From contig NC_090449.1 in the NCBI RefSeq assembly GCF_031143425.1, positions 781,518,684 through 781,582,683 on the forward strand: a stretch of DNA of 64,000 nt, in the 5' to 3' direction. Each line of letters starts with the position of its first letter. Within the stretch, counting starts at the first letter, position 1. The stretch is from Pleurodeles waltl (Eukaryota > Chordata > Amphibia > Caudata > Salamandridae). This document shows, piece after piece, positions 45,201 to 57,180 of the stretch. Made by a program: the position numbers and the translations under genes. The notes below the pieces were generated by a model, which saw nothing but the letters and a program-made list of their open reading frames with translations, was not told the origin of the DNA and ran no database searches.

Positions 45201-46319
45201 TTGCTTATTCTCAATGAAAATGTTCAGTCAGCACATGTCGTGACACCTAGTCTGGGTAGCCTGTGGTAATCAGTCTTTTGCAATGCGTAATTCTCTGCCC
45301 AGGTCACACCAGATCGTGTGGGATTGTTCCTCTCACTGACTGGCCAATCAGTACATCAGAATCACCAGACTTCACAACACTGGCAAAGGTTTTTTCTTGA
45401 AATACTAATGACATAAGCCTTTTGGAAAAAGGTTACTCGTTTCTATCATATGGGGGTGTTTCTTTGGTGGGAGACGTGAGATTCATTTGCTTGCCTGAAA
45501 CATGTTGACTTCTCAATATTTTCTAAATAAGCAATGTTGTGTTGGAATTTCATGGTGGAATTGAAATTGATTCAAAGAAGGAAGATCTTGGATTTGAATA
45601 TACTTTGCATTTATTATAATTATGATTGCTATCAATATTATTATTCCTAAGAGGTTGTGGCTACCTACAGTGTCCAAGGAGACAGTGTGCATTTCTTTCC
45701 CTGGCATTCAAGTGCCAGAATTGAATTTGGGCCAGGTTAAATTTTATGACTCATAAAATCTGAGACATTTGGCCAGAGATGAGCTTCAATTTGAAGCCTG
45801 ACATTTCTCAAGATTAGTCTTAAGAGAAACAAGTAAGGCCATACACAGTACAATTGACAATAACCTCACTCGCTTTAAAGCAGCTGCACCACTAACTCAG
45901 CTTGTCTGACCCAGATTCAGAAAGTAGTAGAGATATCTCTGAATGCATCAGCTTTGACGACCCTGAGTGAGTAAGTTTCTTCTGTTAACCTTCTACCTGA
46001 AAAGAGGTCATAAATTCCAATTTGCTTAACATCGTAACCCTTTAGGGTTTAAAATGGAAGAATCATCTGTATAGTATGATAAAACATTGTAACTGTTCAA
46101 ATATAGAGGAGCCAATTCACAAAGGCATTTTTGAGTACATGAAGTAATACTCCTTTGGTATTACGCCACATATTTATATAGGCCTTTGTGATTTGTCCCA
46201 AAACTTTACTAATAAGAAGCTAGTCATATATTCAAAGATAGGTGAAGTAGTACTCATGTAATACTTTTTCACATACTTATATGTTTCTTTGTGAATTGGC
46301 CTCTTGGAATTTCATTTGC
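42270..46319. other. Non-coding DNA
   Basis: About 4 kb without a credible gene. Frames up to 144 codons at 44034-44468 show no domain. The segment is moderately GC-rich between 42900 and 44500, perhaps old repeats. Confidence 0.35.
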
Positions 46320-48760
46320 ATGATTATTTGATTTCTATTTTATAAAGTGTACTGTTACCCCACAGAGTGTCCTGGCACTAAGATTACAATAGCAGTAGCA
46401 GCTATCATTACCCAGGAAATACATGGGGAAATAATAGAGTAAGCAGATAGGTTTTGAACTGCTTCCTAAAAATAGAATGAGATCTTGCAAAGAGAAGATG
46501 AGCTGGTTCCAAACTTTTGCAGAGAAGTAGCCAATTGTACGACCTCCTACTTTAGCCTTCGTCATAGGAAGGATATTCAAGAGATTTGATAAGGTGGACC
46601 AAAAAGAGACTGGAGAGTCTGTACCAATTGAACATATTTCGAATATAGCTGGGACCTATGAATTCAACGGTATGATCACAGGAAGAAAAAAAAAAAGAGC
46701 TTTAAAAATACATCTCTGTTTTAAGGTGTGACATCACAAAGGTGTAGCTCTATACGGCTATACTTTTTAATCCACAAAAGAAAGACAGCAGAATTCTGGA
46801 TGATTCTGGAGACAATGGATCTGCTTTTTAGAAAGTTCAAGACCAGAATTACAATAGTCAAGAATCCTAGCAACAATAGTTACTTGACCTTTTATTTTTG
46901 GTGCTGTGTTGGAGTACGTGGATGCACTTTAAGACTTTTAAGGGAACAATTTGGAGACAGGTTTTGAGATATTCTTAAAAAGGTAAAACTTGTATTTTTT
47001 TTTATATATTTTTTTTTAGAAATAGCGCTATAGTCCCACTGAAGAAAGTGGAAGAGGCAAGGGTGCCAGCTTTCCAAGGCACCAGTTCGGACTACAGATG
47101 GATGTGTCGCCAAATACTAAGATTTCAGTTTTGGATGAATTTCATTTTAATGCATTCTGGTCCATACAGTTGGCAATTGAAGACATGCAATACCTACACC
47201 TTGCTTGGAGAGATTGTTATGGAGACATTCAAGAGAGGAGGGTTTTGAGCTGATCCTTTGGGTACCCCAAACTGGATGTTTTTAAAGCCCGATTGGGAGA
47301 GTCTAGCAAAACCACTTGAGTGAGGTAGAATAAAAAAGAAATCAGTATGTTGAAGGTATGGCTCCCAGCCTTGCCTCTTCTAAGGGACTAGGGAGGAAGG
47401 AGAGGGCGACCATGTTAAATGCAGCAGATCCAAATGAATCAGGATTAGGATACCATCATTAGTGAAGCCAAGTCACATGCGGAATTAATTTAAAACTCCA
47501 ACCGTAAAAACTTTTTACTGAAAAATAGACAGAAGCCTGACTGATGGGCATGGAGATAGTGGGTAGATTCAAGGTAAAGACAGCTAATGTTAACAAAGGA
47601 TTTGAGAATTTTAGTAGGAGCCATAACAGAGAAATAGGTCTATAATTAGATGATATCTTGGGATCTGCAGAAGGCTATTTTAGGGGAATAATACACACTT
47701 GTTTCCATAGCCTAGCAACTTGATATCCATGATTTCATTATGAAAGAAATTGGTCAAGTCGTCACGAAGATTCTGCAAAGGGTGCTCAAAAAGATATATG
47801 CCCTTTTAGTAAACTGAGACGTAAATATATTGAAGACTTCTTGGTTTAGTAGGTGACTTAGATGTGATTTACACAGAAGTTGATTTTTGTGCTGCGTACA
47901 AGCTTTTTATATTCATGAAGAGCCTTTAAGTAACTGTTTTTGTGTATGTTCACAGTGTTAGTTTGTTTAGGGTATGGGAGACCCATCAAGCGAAGGGTGG
48001 GAGCAGTTTATCTCAACACAAGTCACTGGGATGGAGGTATCCAGAGCCACCATAATCCAAGTACTGAAGCAAGCAATGCTGTTATTTAAATTAGGTGGGT
48101 GAGAGGGGTGCAGCATCAGCAAGTGAGGATTCCACTTTCAGAACTAACACTTTAGGCCAAGGCCTGCCTACTTGTGGCTCAACGGAGGTGAGGAATAAAA
48201 TCTGGGCATGCTTATACAAAGGCACAAAAGTAGTAGCAGAGTGATCAGTGCAGAGTGGTTAGTTCAAGCCAGTGAGATACATATGCAATTAGTAATCAAG
48301 TTGGCTGATGCAAAGAGCAAGTTAAGTGCATGCCAATTAATATGAGAGGGCCATGAGCTAGTGGCGAGAGATTAACTTTTGTGCAGTCTTCGAGCAAAGT
48401 GTTGGCATCCTTATCTGCTAATAAATCAGCATTTTAGTTTAAGTCCACTGATGTTAGGAGGTCATTAGCAATAAAGTCACAGAGGAAATAAGGTCGTGAA
48501 AGGCTTGTATGAAATTATAATTTTGGTGTGGAGGTTTGATAGACCAGAATTATTTTTATGCCAGAATTTGCAGACAAGGTCCAGACAATATAAAGAGCTA
48601 AGGCTTCAGTGAAAGAGGGTGTTGAGTGTCTATTTTGTAGGTATCTCTATAAATGACTACTAGACCTCCACTTTCACGAGATAGTCTTGTCTAAGAATTT
48701 TAACAAGATTGGGATAGGGCCAGTAAAACAGGGTTAAAATGCTTACTGAGACTTTCAGTA
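46320..48760 (-). pseudogene. CR1/L2-type LINE remnant, antisense, endonuclease and RT
   Basis: Read on the minus strand this is a heavily decayed LINE ORF2. From high to low coordinates: an endonuclease-like part at about 48550-48270 with a pattern like the conserved D-x-N and H-T-L-D regions; NYRPISLL at 47621-47647 (an RT motif); a D-L-S-A-A-F-like motif A near 47405-47440; and an I-L-D-Y-C-N-S segment at 46846-46865, followed by a run similar to LQxIQNSAA, hallmarks of CR1/L2-like RTs. Frames shift and stop many times, so no long ORF survives. Limits are approximate. Confidence 0.6.
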
Positions 48761-49208
48761 CTTGCTTTATGTTATCTCCTTCTCATTTCCTTGTATTTTG
48801 TGTGGCCCTCGACCTAGTCCTGATACATCGTTTTAAAAAATATATATTATTTTAATTAAAAGCACAGTTATAGGAGTCTGTTTAGATTTTGTTTACGTTT
48901 CTCCCATTTGGTTAGCTCAGTTAGTCACCAATCTTTATAAGGTCAAACATTTGACCATAAAACAAAGTAAAAATACATTTCTAGTCATTCATAAGCATGA
49001 TCAATAATTCATTGCACATGATCAATGTAAAAAGGAATGAATACTACTTTAAAAAACAGCCAGCCATAACCATATTTGTTAAAAACAAACAAATTCTATA
49101 CAGTTAGTCATAAGCTGTAATTTTAAACTAGTTATAAAGTATATTTTCTTTACTATTTTATAGCAGAAGAAATATAATTGAGCCCAACAAAACAGGTTTT
49201 CGGAGAGG
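48761..49208. other. AT-rich spacer between LINE remnants
   Basis: Nothing recognised. The part near 48770-48930 loosely resembles 50140-50290 (both contain CTTGTATTTTGTG). Confidence 0.35.
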
Positions 49209-49937
49209 CTAAACATTGTAGAAAAGGGAAACCCTTCCTGATATGAGGTAAAATGCATTCAAGTTAAAATATGACATTAAAAAAACGGAGACAAAGTCAG
49301 ATACAAGGTGCAAAAGAACAAAGTGTGTCGTAGATTGGGTAGGAACAAAATTACATGGGCAACAATGAGGGCGGGGGGGACAAAACCAAGTGTCTGTCAA
49401 GGGAAATACGACTAGGAAGGGAACCATATTTAGTCTTAACCAAGTTAAATAAAATCTATACTCAGGGTTCACAATCCATGTTAAGTAGAGTTCCATCTCT
49501 GAGGTTGTGGAAATTGGCACATATCTGAGAACGGAGGATATATGATGTACCTTAACTATTCTGGCCTCCACTCTAAGCTAAAAATCCAAATCCTTGGTTC
49601 GGGGGCCAATACATCCTGAGGACTCAAATAAAGACTGAAATGCAAATCATAAAAGGTGTACTTAACGTACGCTAACCAGTGAATGGCAATCCTATTACTT
49701 CATTGTAAACAATCCTCCAACACACTCCAAGACAGACCAGTCTCGTGAGTACCCCATAATTTCAGCCACAGTAATAAAATAATCCTTTCTAACATGGTCC
49801 TCCAAGAAGCCCACACCAAGTTCAAAAGGTGAAATAAAACTTGGTGTGGTTTTGGGGACAGCTAAGAGTCTACACATACCATTTAGGTTAGCTGTTTTTT
49901 TCCCAGTAGTCACAAGTGAGAAGTAGTTCTCAATCAC
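49209..49937 (-). pseudogene. LINE ORF2 C-terminal remnant, antisense
   Basis: The minus-strand frame at 49695-49937 has a LLAVPKTTPSFISPFELGVG segment, and that at 49209-49571 has YRFYLTWLRLNMVPF, then a C-P-C segment and FVLLHL. This is the same arrangement as in the remnant at 41317-42269 (VP-TP motif, then LRL, then Cys/His). It is decayed and 5'-truncated. It may be the same family, but I have not aligned the two. Confidence 0.5.
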
Positions 49938-52227
49938 AGGTAGGAATTGTGGGTTGCCAGAGTGTTTTTCTTTATCCTTGAAAGGTGTCCCTTTTTCTTT
50001 AATGACTCACACTTCATAGACCTGCACCATCTCCTCATCTTCTGAGCCCTACTTACACCGTTTCGTGGCATAGATGCCCAAGTTAAGAATACAGAAAGTG
50101 AATTTTAACTGCAAAAAATGTCACTTTAATTGCTTCCTTTATTTTACTGCCTACTTTTTATTTTCTTGTATTTTGTGGATTGTATGGCTCCGTTAGATCG
50201 GTTATCTAACATTATCTTAAGTATAAGCACAGACTTAGAAGTGCTTTATTTTTATTTTGTTTCTACCTTTCTCCCACATAGTTTGATTAGTTGTTATTTC
50301 CCACAATCCACGACTGAGTTGTAGTTTTCAGTATAGGGCAGGCATTACTGCATGCCAGTCTGTTTCTCTATAACCTGGCGTAGTAGTTCTTACTATAATG
50401 ATGGCGGCCATGCCCCTCCTCTCATCTGCTGAGCACTACTTACACGGGCCAGTGGTGTGTATGTGCTGCTTGTGTGCCAGATTCAATTCCATCAGTGCCT
50501 CGTGCTTGTTTGGCTCCGGCCAGGCAGAGGGCACTGCATTCTGCCCATTTCACAGTAAATGCAGTAAGCAGCATTTTCATCAAGAGAGAAGCCCTTCTAG
50601 CTTCACGAACACCCCCCATTAGGTTGTCTTCTCCCTAATACCTTCAATTTTGCAGAAGAGATATGCAACACCTCTCAGACATTGGACAGTCATCCTCATG
50701 CTGGAACAAATACCTCCTACCACATTATTCAATCATAGCTCAAGCAAAGTCATGAAAAAAATAAATGCGCCTTAATGTAAGCTTATCAGAATTGGGCAGA
50801 ATTTCATGAATATCTCGGGGACAATCATGGTGATACAGGTTTCGTAACATCTGTTATCTTAATGTATCATTTAAATAATAAGAGAGAAAGTGTTTGATAA
50901 TATTTTTGTGTTCCTTTCTCACAATTTGTTTGGTCAGCGGTTCTTATACAGGCAGCAGCACAAAAAACAAGGAAATAAAAAGGAGGCTTTGAACTGAAGG
51001 GAGAAATAAAATTGAATTTATATGCACTTCGGAATCTCTTAGTACAACAATATTCATAATGAGAGGTGTATGTTTATACATTTATAAGGTGGAGAATGAC
51101 AGTCCTCAGACGAACTGTCTTATATGCGTCCTAATGCAGCTAAAGTTAAGGTGAAAATCGAAACGTGTTTTTTCTCCTAGAACACACTACTTTATATGAA
51201 TATTGTATAGTGCTTCAAATTAGGTCAAACTCATAGTTCGATCAAGTCAGCACGTTTCAAATTACACCTCGGTGTAATAATGTTTTACTTAATTACACCT
51301 GTTTCACACATTCAACTTGACTCCGCTTAAACACAGACTCCTAGAATACTATTCATTACACTTCGGAGTACAGAGCATCAGATGTTTGTTTGTGCACCTG
51401 AAATGATGTATGATTTTCTATGGACTCATGTTCAGAAACAAAGAATGTCAATGCTGCAAAATAATGCAGAGGTAGTGGATGTGATATCACACACACTTTG
51501 ATCCCGAATGGCATTTGATATTGGATGGTTGATAATCTCCTGTGCTATTCTCAGCCTCTTTGTAGCCACCTATTTGCTAATTAAAGTCTACTTTAGAGGA
51601 AGGGAAAGGTGTGGACATTTTAGAAAGTAAATTTCCAATTCAGCCATTGTGTTTATGTTCCTTGAGAACTGGAATATTAAGGGCAGTGTCAAGAGTACAA
51701 AAAACAAGCCAGTAGTAGCTGTTATCACTGGCTGCACATATTTGACCTCCACATCTGGAACAGAATAGTGTCATGTCTTTCTTTTTTCACAGACTAAGGG
51801 GCTTATTAATGATATATGCGTGTTTACTAATGATAAATGCATAGAAAAATTAATCAGAGAAAAATAATGTGCACGTTTGAAAATGTGCCCTTGGGGTGCG
51901 ATCACCATGTGTACTAATATGACTGAAAATGTGCAAAATAATGAAAAGATATATGAAAAATTTAATAATATGTCATAATGAGATGTATAACCTATGTTTT
52001 GCATTGATTTGTAGTGTTAAGTCAGTTGAACTAAAGGCCTAGTTTTCCTGGGCCTCACACATGCGAAGAGATGAATTTTCTAAACGCTTTGCAAAGGACT
52101 GGAGGCATGCAATGACCCTGACCCGCTAGATGTTAAAGTCGCTTAGCTAGAATTTTCTGCAGTGTACCGGCAGACAGGCAATGAAGGCAATTTGCTACAA
52201 TTATGTGTAGAGTAGGCTAAATGTACT
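49938..52227. other. AT-rich non-coding DNA
   Basis: No credible gene. A C-rich stretch at about 50400-50620 is open for 74 codons without a motif. Confidence 0.4.
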
Positions 52228-52244
52228 TTCCCAGGACTTGAACA

Positions 52245-52538
52245 ATGGAGCCACCGACTGAAGAGGAATATGCAACAATTTTGATACCTGAAGGGCCGGA
52301 TGATGAGGACATTGCCTGGAGAACCAATCCACATCTTGTGAACAAGCTCATATTAAAATTAGTAGATTCAGTAAACAAAAACTATAGGTTAAAGTCATAT
52401 CTGCCACTGACTAACCTATTAGCAACTAGGGGGATGGACTGGGAGACCCTAATAAAAGGTCATGATAAGGGGCTAAAATTTCAGAGGAGACACGGGGAGA
52501 GAATTGATGACGTCAGGAGACGCGGTCTGAGGTGCTGA
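52245..52538 (+). CDS. Unrecognised 97-codon ORF, acidic N-terminus and Arg-rich C-terminus
   Basis: The ATG at 52245 has an optimal context (ACAATGG) and lies 10 bases after a splice-acceptor-like CTTTCCCAG. The first 26 residues are acidic (MEPPTEEEYATILIPEGPDD and on), the middle is amphipathic with many Leu and Lys, and the end is basic (KFQRRHGERIDDVRRRGLRC). No signal peptide or membrane segment is seen. I do not recognise a family. It could be a host exon, a retroelement accessory gene or chance. It lies beyond the pol end of the minus-strand ERV, on the opposite strand. The mixed charge pattern and good start context set it apart from other frames nearby. Confidence 0.35.
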   Translation: MEPPTEEEYATILIPEGPDDEDIAWRTNPHLVNKLILKLVDSVNKNYRLKSYLPLTNLLATRGMDWETLIKGHDKGLKFQRRHGERIDDVRRRGLRC

Positions 52539-52651
52539 TATTGGGCTCATACTCTGAGGCTGATCGGTAGCTGACTAATTGATGACCTAAAGACGAAGAC
52601 TGACTTGTTGCTGATCACTCTGGATAGGAAGCTATGAAAATGTGACTGACT

Positions 52652-52953
52652 ATTTTTATGCCTTTTCTTCTAGGTACCAACTGCACTGATTAAAGATACT
52701 CTTCTTAAATAGATTTTTCCAAATTAATGTTTTCTCTAAAAGGTTTTCGCATGAAGTCCCACATGCTGATGCTAATCTTGGTTAGGTAGTCTGTTAAGGG
52801 TAACGTGGATAGTGACAAATGACTAACTTATTTGCTGAACTTTGCTATTAATTCCTGCCATACTTAGCTTATGAAATTGCATTGTCGTATATGTTCCTTT
52901 CAAGTGATGATGTTTTCTGTTAACAGATTAATAAAGAAGTGGTTGTGAATAAA
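52652..52953 (+). promoter_or_regulatory. Splice-acceptor-like site and two poly(A) signals downstream of the 97-codon ORF
   Basis: A pyrimidine tract ending in TTCTTCTAG closes at 52673. AATAAA occurs at 52930-52935 and again at 52948-52953. Together with the ORF they could be the 3' part of a transcription unit; each signal alone is weak evidence in AT-rich DNA. Confidence 0.3.
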
Positions 52954-53129
52954 GATTTATCTAACAGATGCTTAGAGTTGTAATCAATAGGGAAATAGAA
53001 ATTGTTAAATCCTTTCCGAGTTGTGGTTATTCATGAATAGATGGTTTTTAAGCTGTTTTTGTATAAGATGTTTCTTGATTATTGATGTTGATTATTGGTC
53101 CAATGGTCACTGCATGACTAGGATACTCC

Positions 53130-54620
53130 ATGCGATTCAAAAGATTCATCGGCCTATACACGTCCCCTTGTTAGTTTACTTACTAAGGACCAGGCGCACT
53201 AGCACCTTCATTTGAAATCCAATCATCATCTCCCTCTTTTTGTGCACAACTTGCTTGTATCCGACCTCCGGCCTCTTCCTCTGTTGCCTCTTCCTGCAAC
53301 CTCTTAATTTCATCCCAGGTGTCAACCACTGAGAAGAATTTTTTATTTATCTCACAGGTGTCACTTTTATTACTCTACTCTTCATAGAAGGTGATGAAAT
53401 GGAACGCACAATATCTGGAAACTGTGTCAGCATAGGCATTCCCCAACATCACAGTCATTTGACCGCTGGTAGGCCACACATTTGACAACGGTAATCTTCT
53501 CAGGCAACTGTAGAGCATTTAACAAATCATGAATTCTTTCACCATTTTTATTGGGTGATCCAGATGAGGTCATAAAACCCCTCTGGTGCCATAACTGCCC
53601 GAAATCATGGACCACATCAAATCCATATTGACTATCTGTGAATATTGTAACTTTTAGCTGCTCTGATGTGCTGCATACTCTTGTAACAGCAACCAATTTG
53701 GCTACTTGGGCAGAAATGACTCCCTGAAGCCTAGAGGCTTCGATGATTCCTGAGAGGGTGCAAACTGCATAACCTTCTCTCAGAGTACTGTCATTGTCTC
53801 TTAAGCAGGAGCCATCAACAAAGACAGCTTGGTCATTTTCCTCTAAAGGAGTGTCCTGAATATCAGCTCTGGGATTGGTGCACAGTTCAGTGACATCGAG
53901 GCAGTTGTGTTCCATTTTAACATCAACTGTATCATCAACATTTACAGGCATTAATGTGGCAGGGTTCAAAGATTAGCACCTCCTGATCACAACATTGGGG
54001 GATCCAAGAATTAACAACTCATTACAGGTAAGCTGTGCACTGGTCAAATATTGGGTTTTCCATCTGGTCAGGACGATCTCTACTGAGTGAGGGACAAAGA
54101 CAGTTAAAGTATGTCCCATCACAATGCCTTCGCATGAACTGATACTTACTCCAGCCGAAGCCACGGCTTTCAAACAGCCGGGCAAAGCAGCAGCAACAGG
54201 ATCCAATGTGGTAAAAAAATGTGCCACTAGCCTGTTTGTTCCTCTATGTGACTATCAAAACAGAAAGAGCACAACCATCATTCATTACAAAACAGTGCAA
54301 AACCTTCTGTGTAGTCAGGCACTTCCAAAGTTGGAGTGCTGCACAAACTCTCTCTCAACTCAGTGAAAGCTTTCATGCACTCTCCATTGAAAGGGACTTG
54401 ATCTGTGACTTCGTTGTGTGTTCCTTTCTGTAGTGGCTTGGAAATTACTGAAATAGCTCACTGTGCCCAAAAACATTTGGACATTTCTGTCTAACTGGGG
54501 GATTAATTTGCATAATGACTGCAACTCTCTCTCGGGACACTTTTCTCGCACATTTCTCAATTTTGTGACCCAAATACTTTATTTCTGCGCAACAACCCCA
54601 CCTTACATCAAATTATTTAC
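53130..54620 (-). pseudogene. pol: pol remnant: RT thumb, connection, RNase H, start of IN
   Basis: In transcription order: E-I-K-Y-L-G-H near 54570-54600 (RT thumb start), MFLGTVSYFSNF near 54450, the connection segment with MAHFFTTLDPVAAALPGCL at 54227-54170, and the RNase H at 53969-53427. RNase H keeps FVDGSC and FTDSQYGF, but where ERV-A has AAEL this copy has VAKL, so a catalytic Glu appears to be Lys. A linker with DTWDEIKRLQEEATEEEA near 53290-53335 matches the ERV-A linker before the integrase zinc domain; recognisable similarity ends about 53150. Protease and the RT fingers and palm are missing. Confidence 0.75.
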
Positions 54621-54632
54621 ATTATTAATGCA

Positions 54633-57170
54633 ACACTCCTGTTTCCAATGTCTGAAGTTGACGCATGCTTTACAAGCCATATTTTTCTTCATATTCTGAG
54701 CAGTCACATTTGCATTCAGATCTACTCGAATTCTGCAACCTCTACTTCTGAGCTAAGACACCACATTGACTTACTGCTGTGTTCTATGCATTCCTGCTGC
54801 TTGAGATGACAATCTGCATCATCAATGCCTTTTCCTTCAACCTTTTCTTATATCAATGTCGTCACTACAGTATTTTGCATATTGCAGCACTTCATCAATC
54901 AACTTTCTTTGCCAGCAAATCAAGTAATTCTTAATCATATTACTAATTTAAGGCTTCAGTCCTTGAATGAACCTAAACACAAAATGAATCATGTCTCTCA
55001 ACACAATAGTTTCTGTGCCACTGTATTGCCTGAATGCTTTCAGCAGTCTTTCATACTAAGCATGAACAGACTCCTTTACCTCCTGAAATTACCTGTCAAT
55101 CCTCTGCCAATCAATGTCTTTAGGGGAAACTCTAGTCTTCAGACACTCGATCACTTAGTACTAGTTCTGGCTCACCTCTTCATAGGGTGCACCTGTTATT
55201 GCATCGCTCGGCGGTTCATGCATTGGCCAATCAATACTCTTCTTACAATCAACCCACAAATCTGCTTGAACCACAATCTCAAATAAAGTGTTCAGATCTT
55301 CCCACTAACACTTTGCAAGCTTGACAAACCTCCCTATTTGGTGGTACCATTCCACTGGTTTCTCCCTCAACTTTGGATAATCATTTGTAAATGACAATAT
55401 GACAGTTCTACTCTAAAGGACATGATCAAAAATGTCCTCCCAGAATTTCTCTCATTGTTATCATTTTAACAGCTCCCTCAGCATGCTGTACATCATTTGG
55501 AGATGCAGTCAGTTTTTTCTTCTCATCCCTTTTCTTCGCCCATCTGCCTTCCCATTTAACTAATGCTCCCCATGTTTGAATACTTGAATTAATTTCTTAA
55601 TGTGAATTTTCATTCAAAGTGATCTCATGTTTGCAATGTCTCTCTCATTAAATTCTACTCTAACTCTTCAACTGTTTGGATATATCCAGTTTGATTTCAT
55701 ATTTCTCAGCCAAATTAATTAATTTTTCATAAACCTGCCCTGCTCTAAAAGTAACAACCTTGCGCATAAAGCACAATTCATTTTCACTGTAAGAATCTAA
55801 TCTATTCAACTCGAGGGTTACCTCAATCATTTCATTTAATTAAAATTTTAATCTAGCCATGTTCAATGCCCTTTCGCCCTCAGATGTGTTTCCTGAAGCC
55901 GATGCTCCACTCAAATTGTCCAACCACTCTGTCACTTGTTGGGCTGTCAAACCTTGTAAGCTAATGTTATTACCCTTGCTTCGGGAAACAAACGGTGGTA
56001 CATTACATGGGGTTTTTATAGCCTGCTCTTGAATTATCACAGACGATCCCATTGAGCATGGGGAACATGTCACATCAATCAGTGGACCAACTCCATTATA
56101 TGTCTGGTTCGAACCAAAATGTGAATTTATTACCTATACTGGATTTGAAATTTGGGGACGATTCTCATAGTTAATGGGACTAACGAACCTATGGTCACGG
56201 TAACTCTTAATGTTTCTGGTCCTGACAAATTAGTCAGATTTTGCAGGAACATTATTCCTTTACTCTGGCCAGTCAATACTGTACCAAAAGTCTGATTTGA
56301 CTGATTCAGGACAACAATTTGAGGTGTCATTACTGGGAAATACATTGGCATTGTCTTTTTTGTTCAAATTTGGGCAGGTGTCTGTACATTGGGTGTGGAC
56401 TCGAACTGATTAATTCCTGCAATCTTCACTTGCTGTGGCATAACTTGGGCTGGAACATTCTGAACCTTCTTAACATTTGGCATCGTCGGATAAATCACTG
56501 GCACTGTGCAACATTAGCAGTAGGCACAATTGGAATTATCTGACCCTGGCTTTGTGCAACTGGAGCTGTGGCAACATACATCCTATGTTCTAATTTACTG
56601 ATTCAACTGCATTACATGGTGGGTGACGCGTTTACAACAACTGAGTTATAGATTCATTATCTAAATCACTCAACATCTGCTACCGTTTAATTTTCACCCA
56701 TATTTTGTTCTGCATCTTCCTCAGATTTCTTTTTGGCTTTAAGCTTAAAACTTCCATCACCTTCCTGAGTAATTGCTAGGAATAGCTTCACTGCATGTGG
56801 TGTATCTGCTCGCCACATTCTCTGCTCTGCATCCCACCTAGCTTCCGCTAGTGTCTTTTCTGCTTCCCTCATTCTCCTTTTGAATTTCTGAGCCTCCTTT
56901 TGTCTCGCAACTAATCCCCAAATTACAAGTACTTCAAATTATGCAGGCCTAGGAAGGTGCTTTGACTCTTACATCACCCTCCTCAGATTCTCTAAAATTC
57001 TAAAAATTAAAGGTTCCGTAACTAGGAACAGCAAAGGTGTTTTCCTTCTCAACTAATTTGCACCATTGATTTACCCAAAGACATGCTGAAACTCCCCTCT
57101 CTTCCATTACCTCGGCTGCTGGTGTACCTTCAGGTGGAGTAGGATCACCGTCCCTAACGAATAAAAAAGT
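54633..57170 (-). pseudogene. gag: gag remnant: matrix, capsid, zinc knuckle
   Basis: A matrix-like start near 57150-57000 has PTPPEGTP and a spacing of conserved Trp and Gly similar to the ERV-A matrix. Lys/Glu-rich sequence (56872-56687) follows. A linker region at 56351-55840 is open in pieces. A capsid part at about 55290-54880 has a major-homology-like segment (EVKESVHA then YERLLKAFRQYSG) with four stops in one frame. A zinc knuckle at 54674-54633 reads C-K-A-C-V-N-F-R-H-W-K-Q-E-C, a correct C-x2-C-x4-H-x4-C. The knuckle lies within about 40 bases of the RT thumb, so protease and most of RT are deleted. Confidence 0.65.
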
Positions 57171-57180
57171 CTCCTCTCAA

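Noticed and set aside
53150..53330. Complete integrase in the antisense ERV
   Set aside because: Only the linker before the zinc domain is recognisable; the HHCC and D-D-35-E regions are not found.
54825..55286. 153-codon plus-strand frame
   Set aside because: It is the complement of the antisense ERV capsid region, where the minus-strand reading has retroviral motifs.
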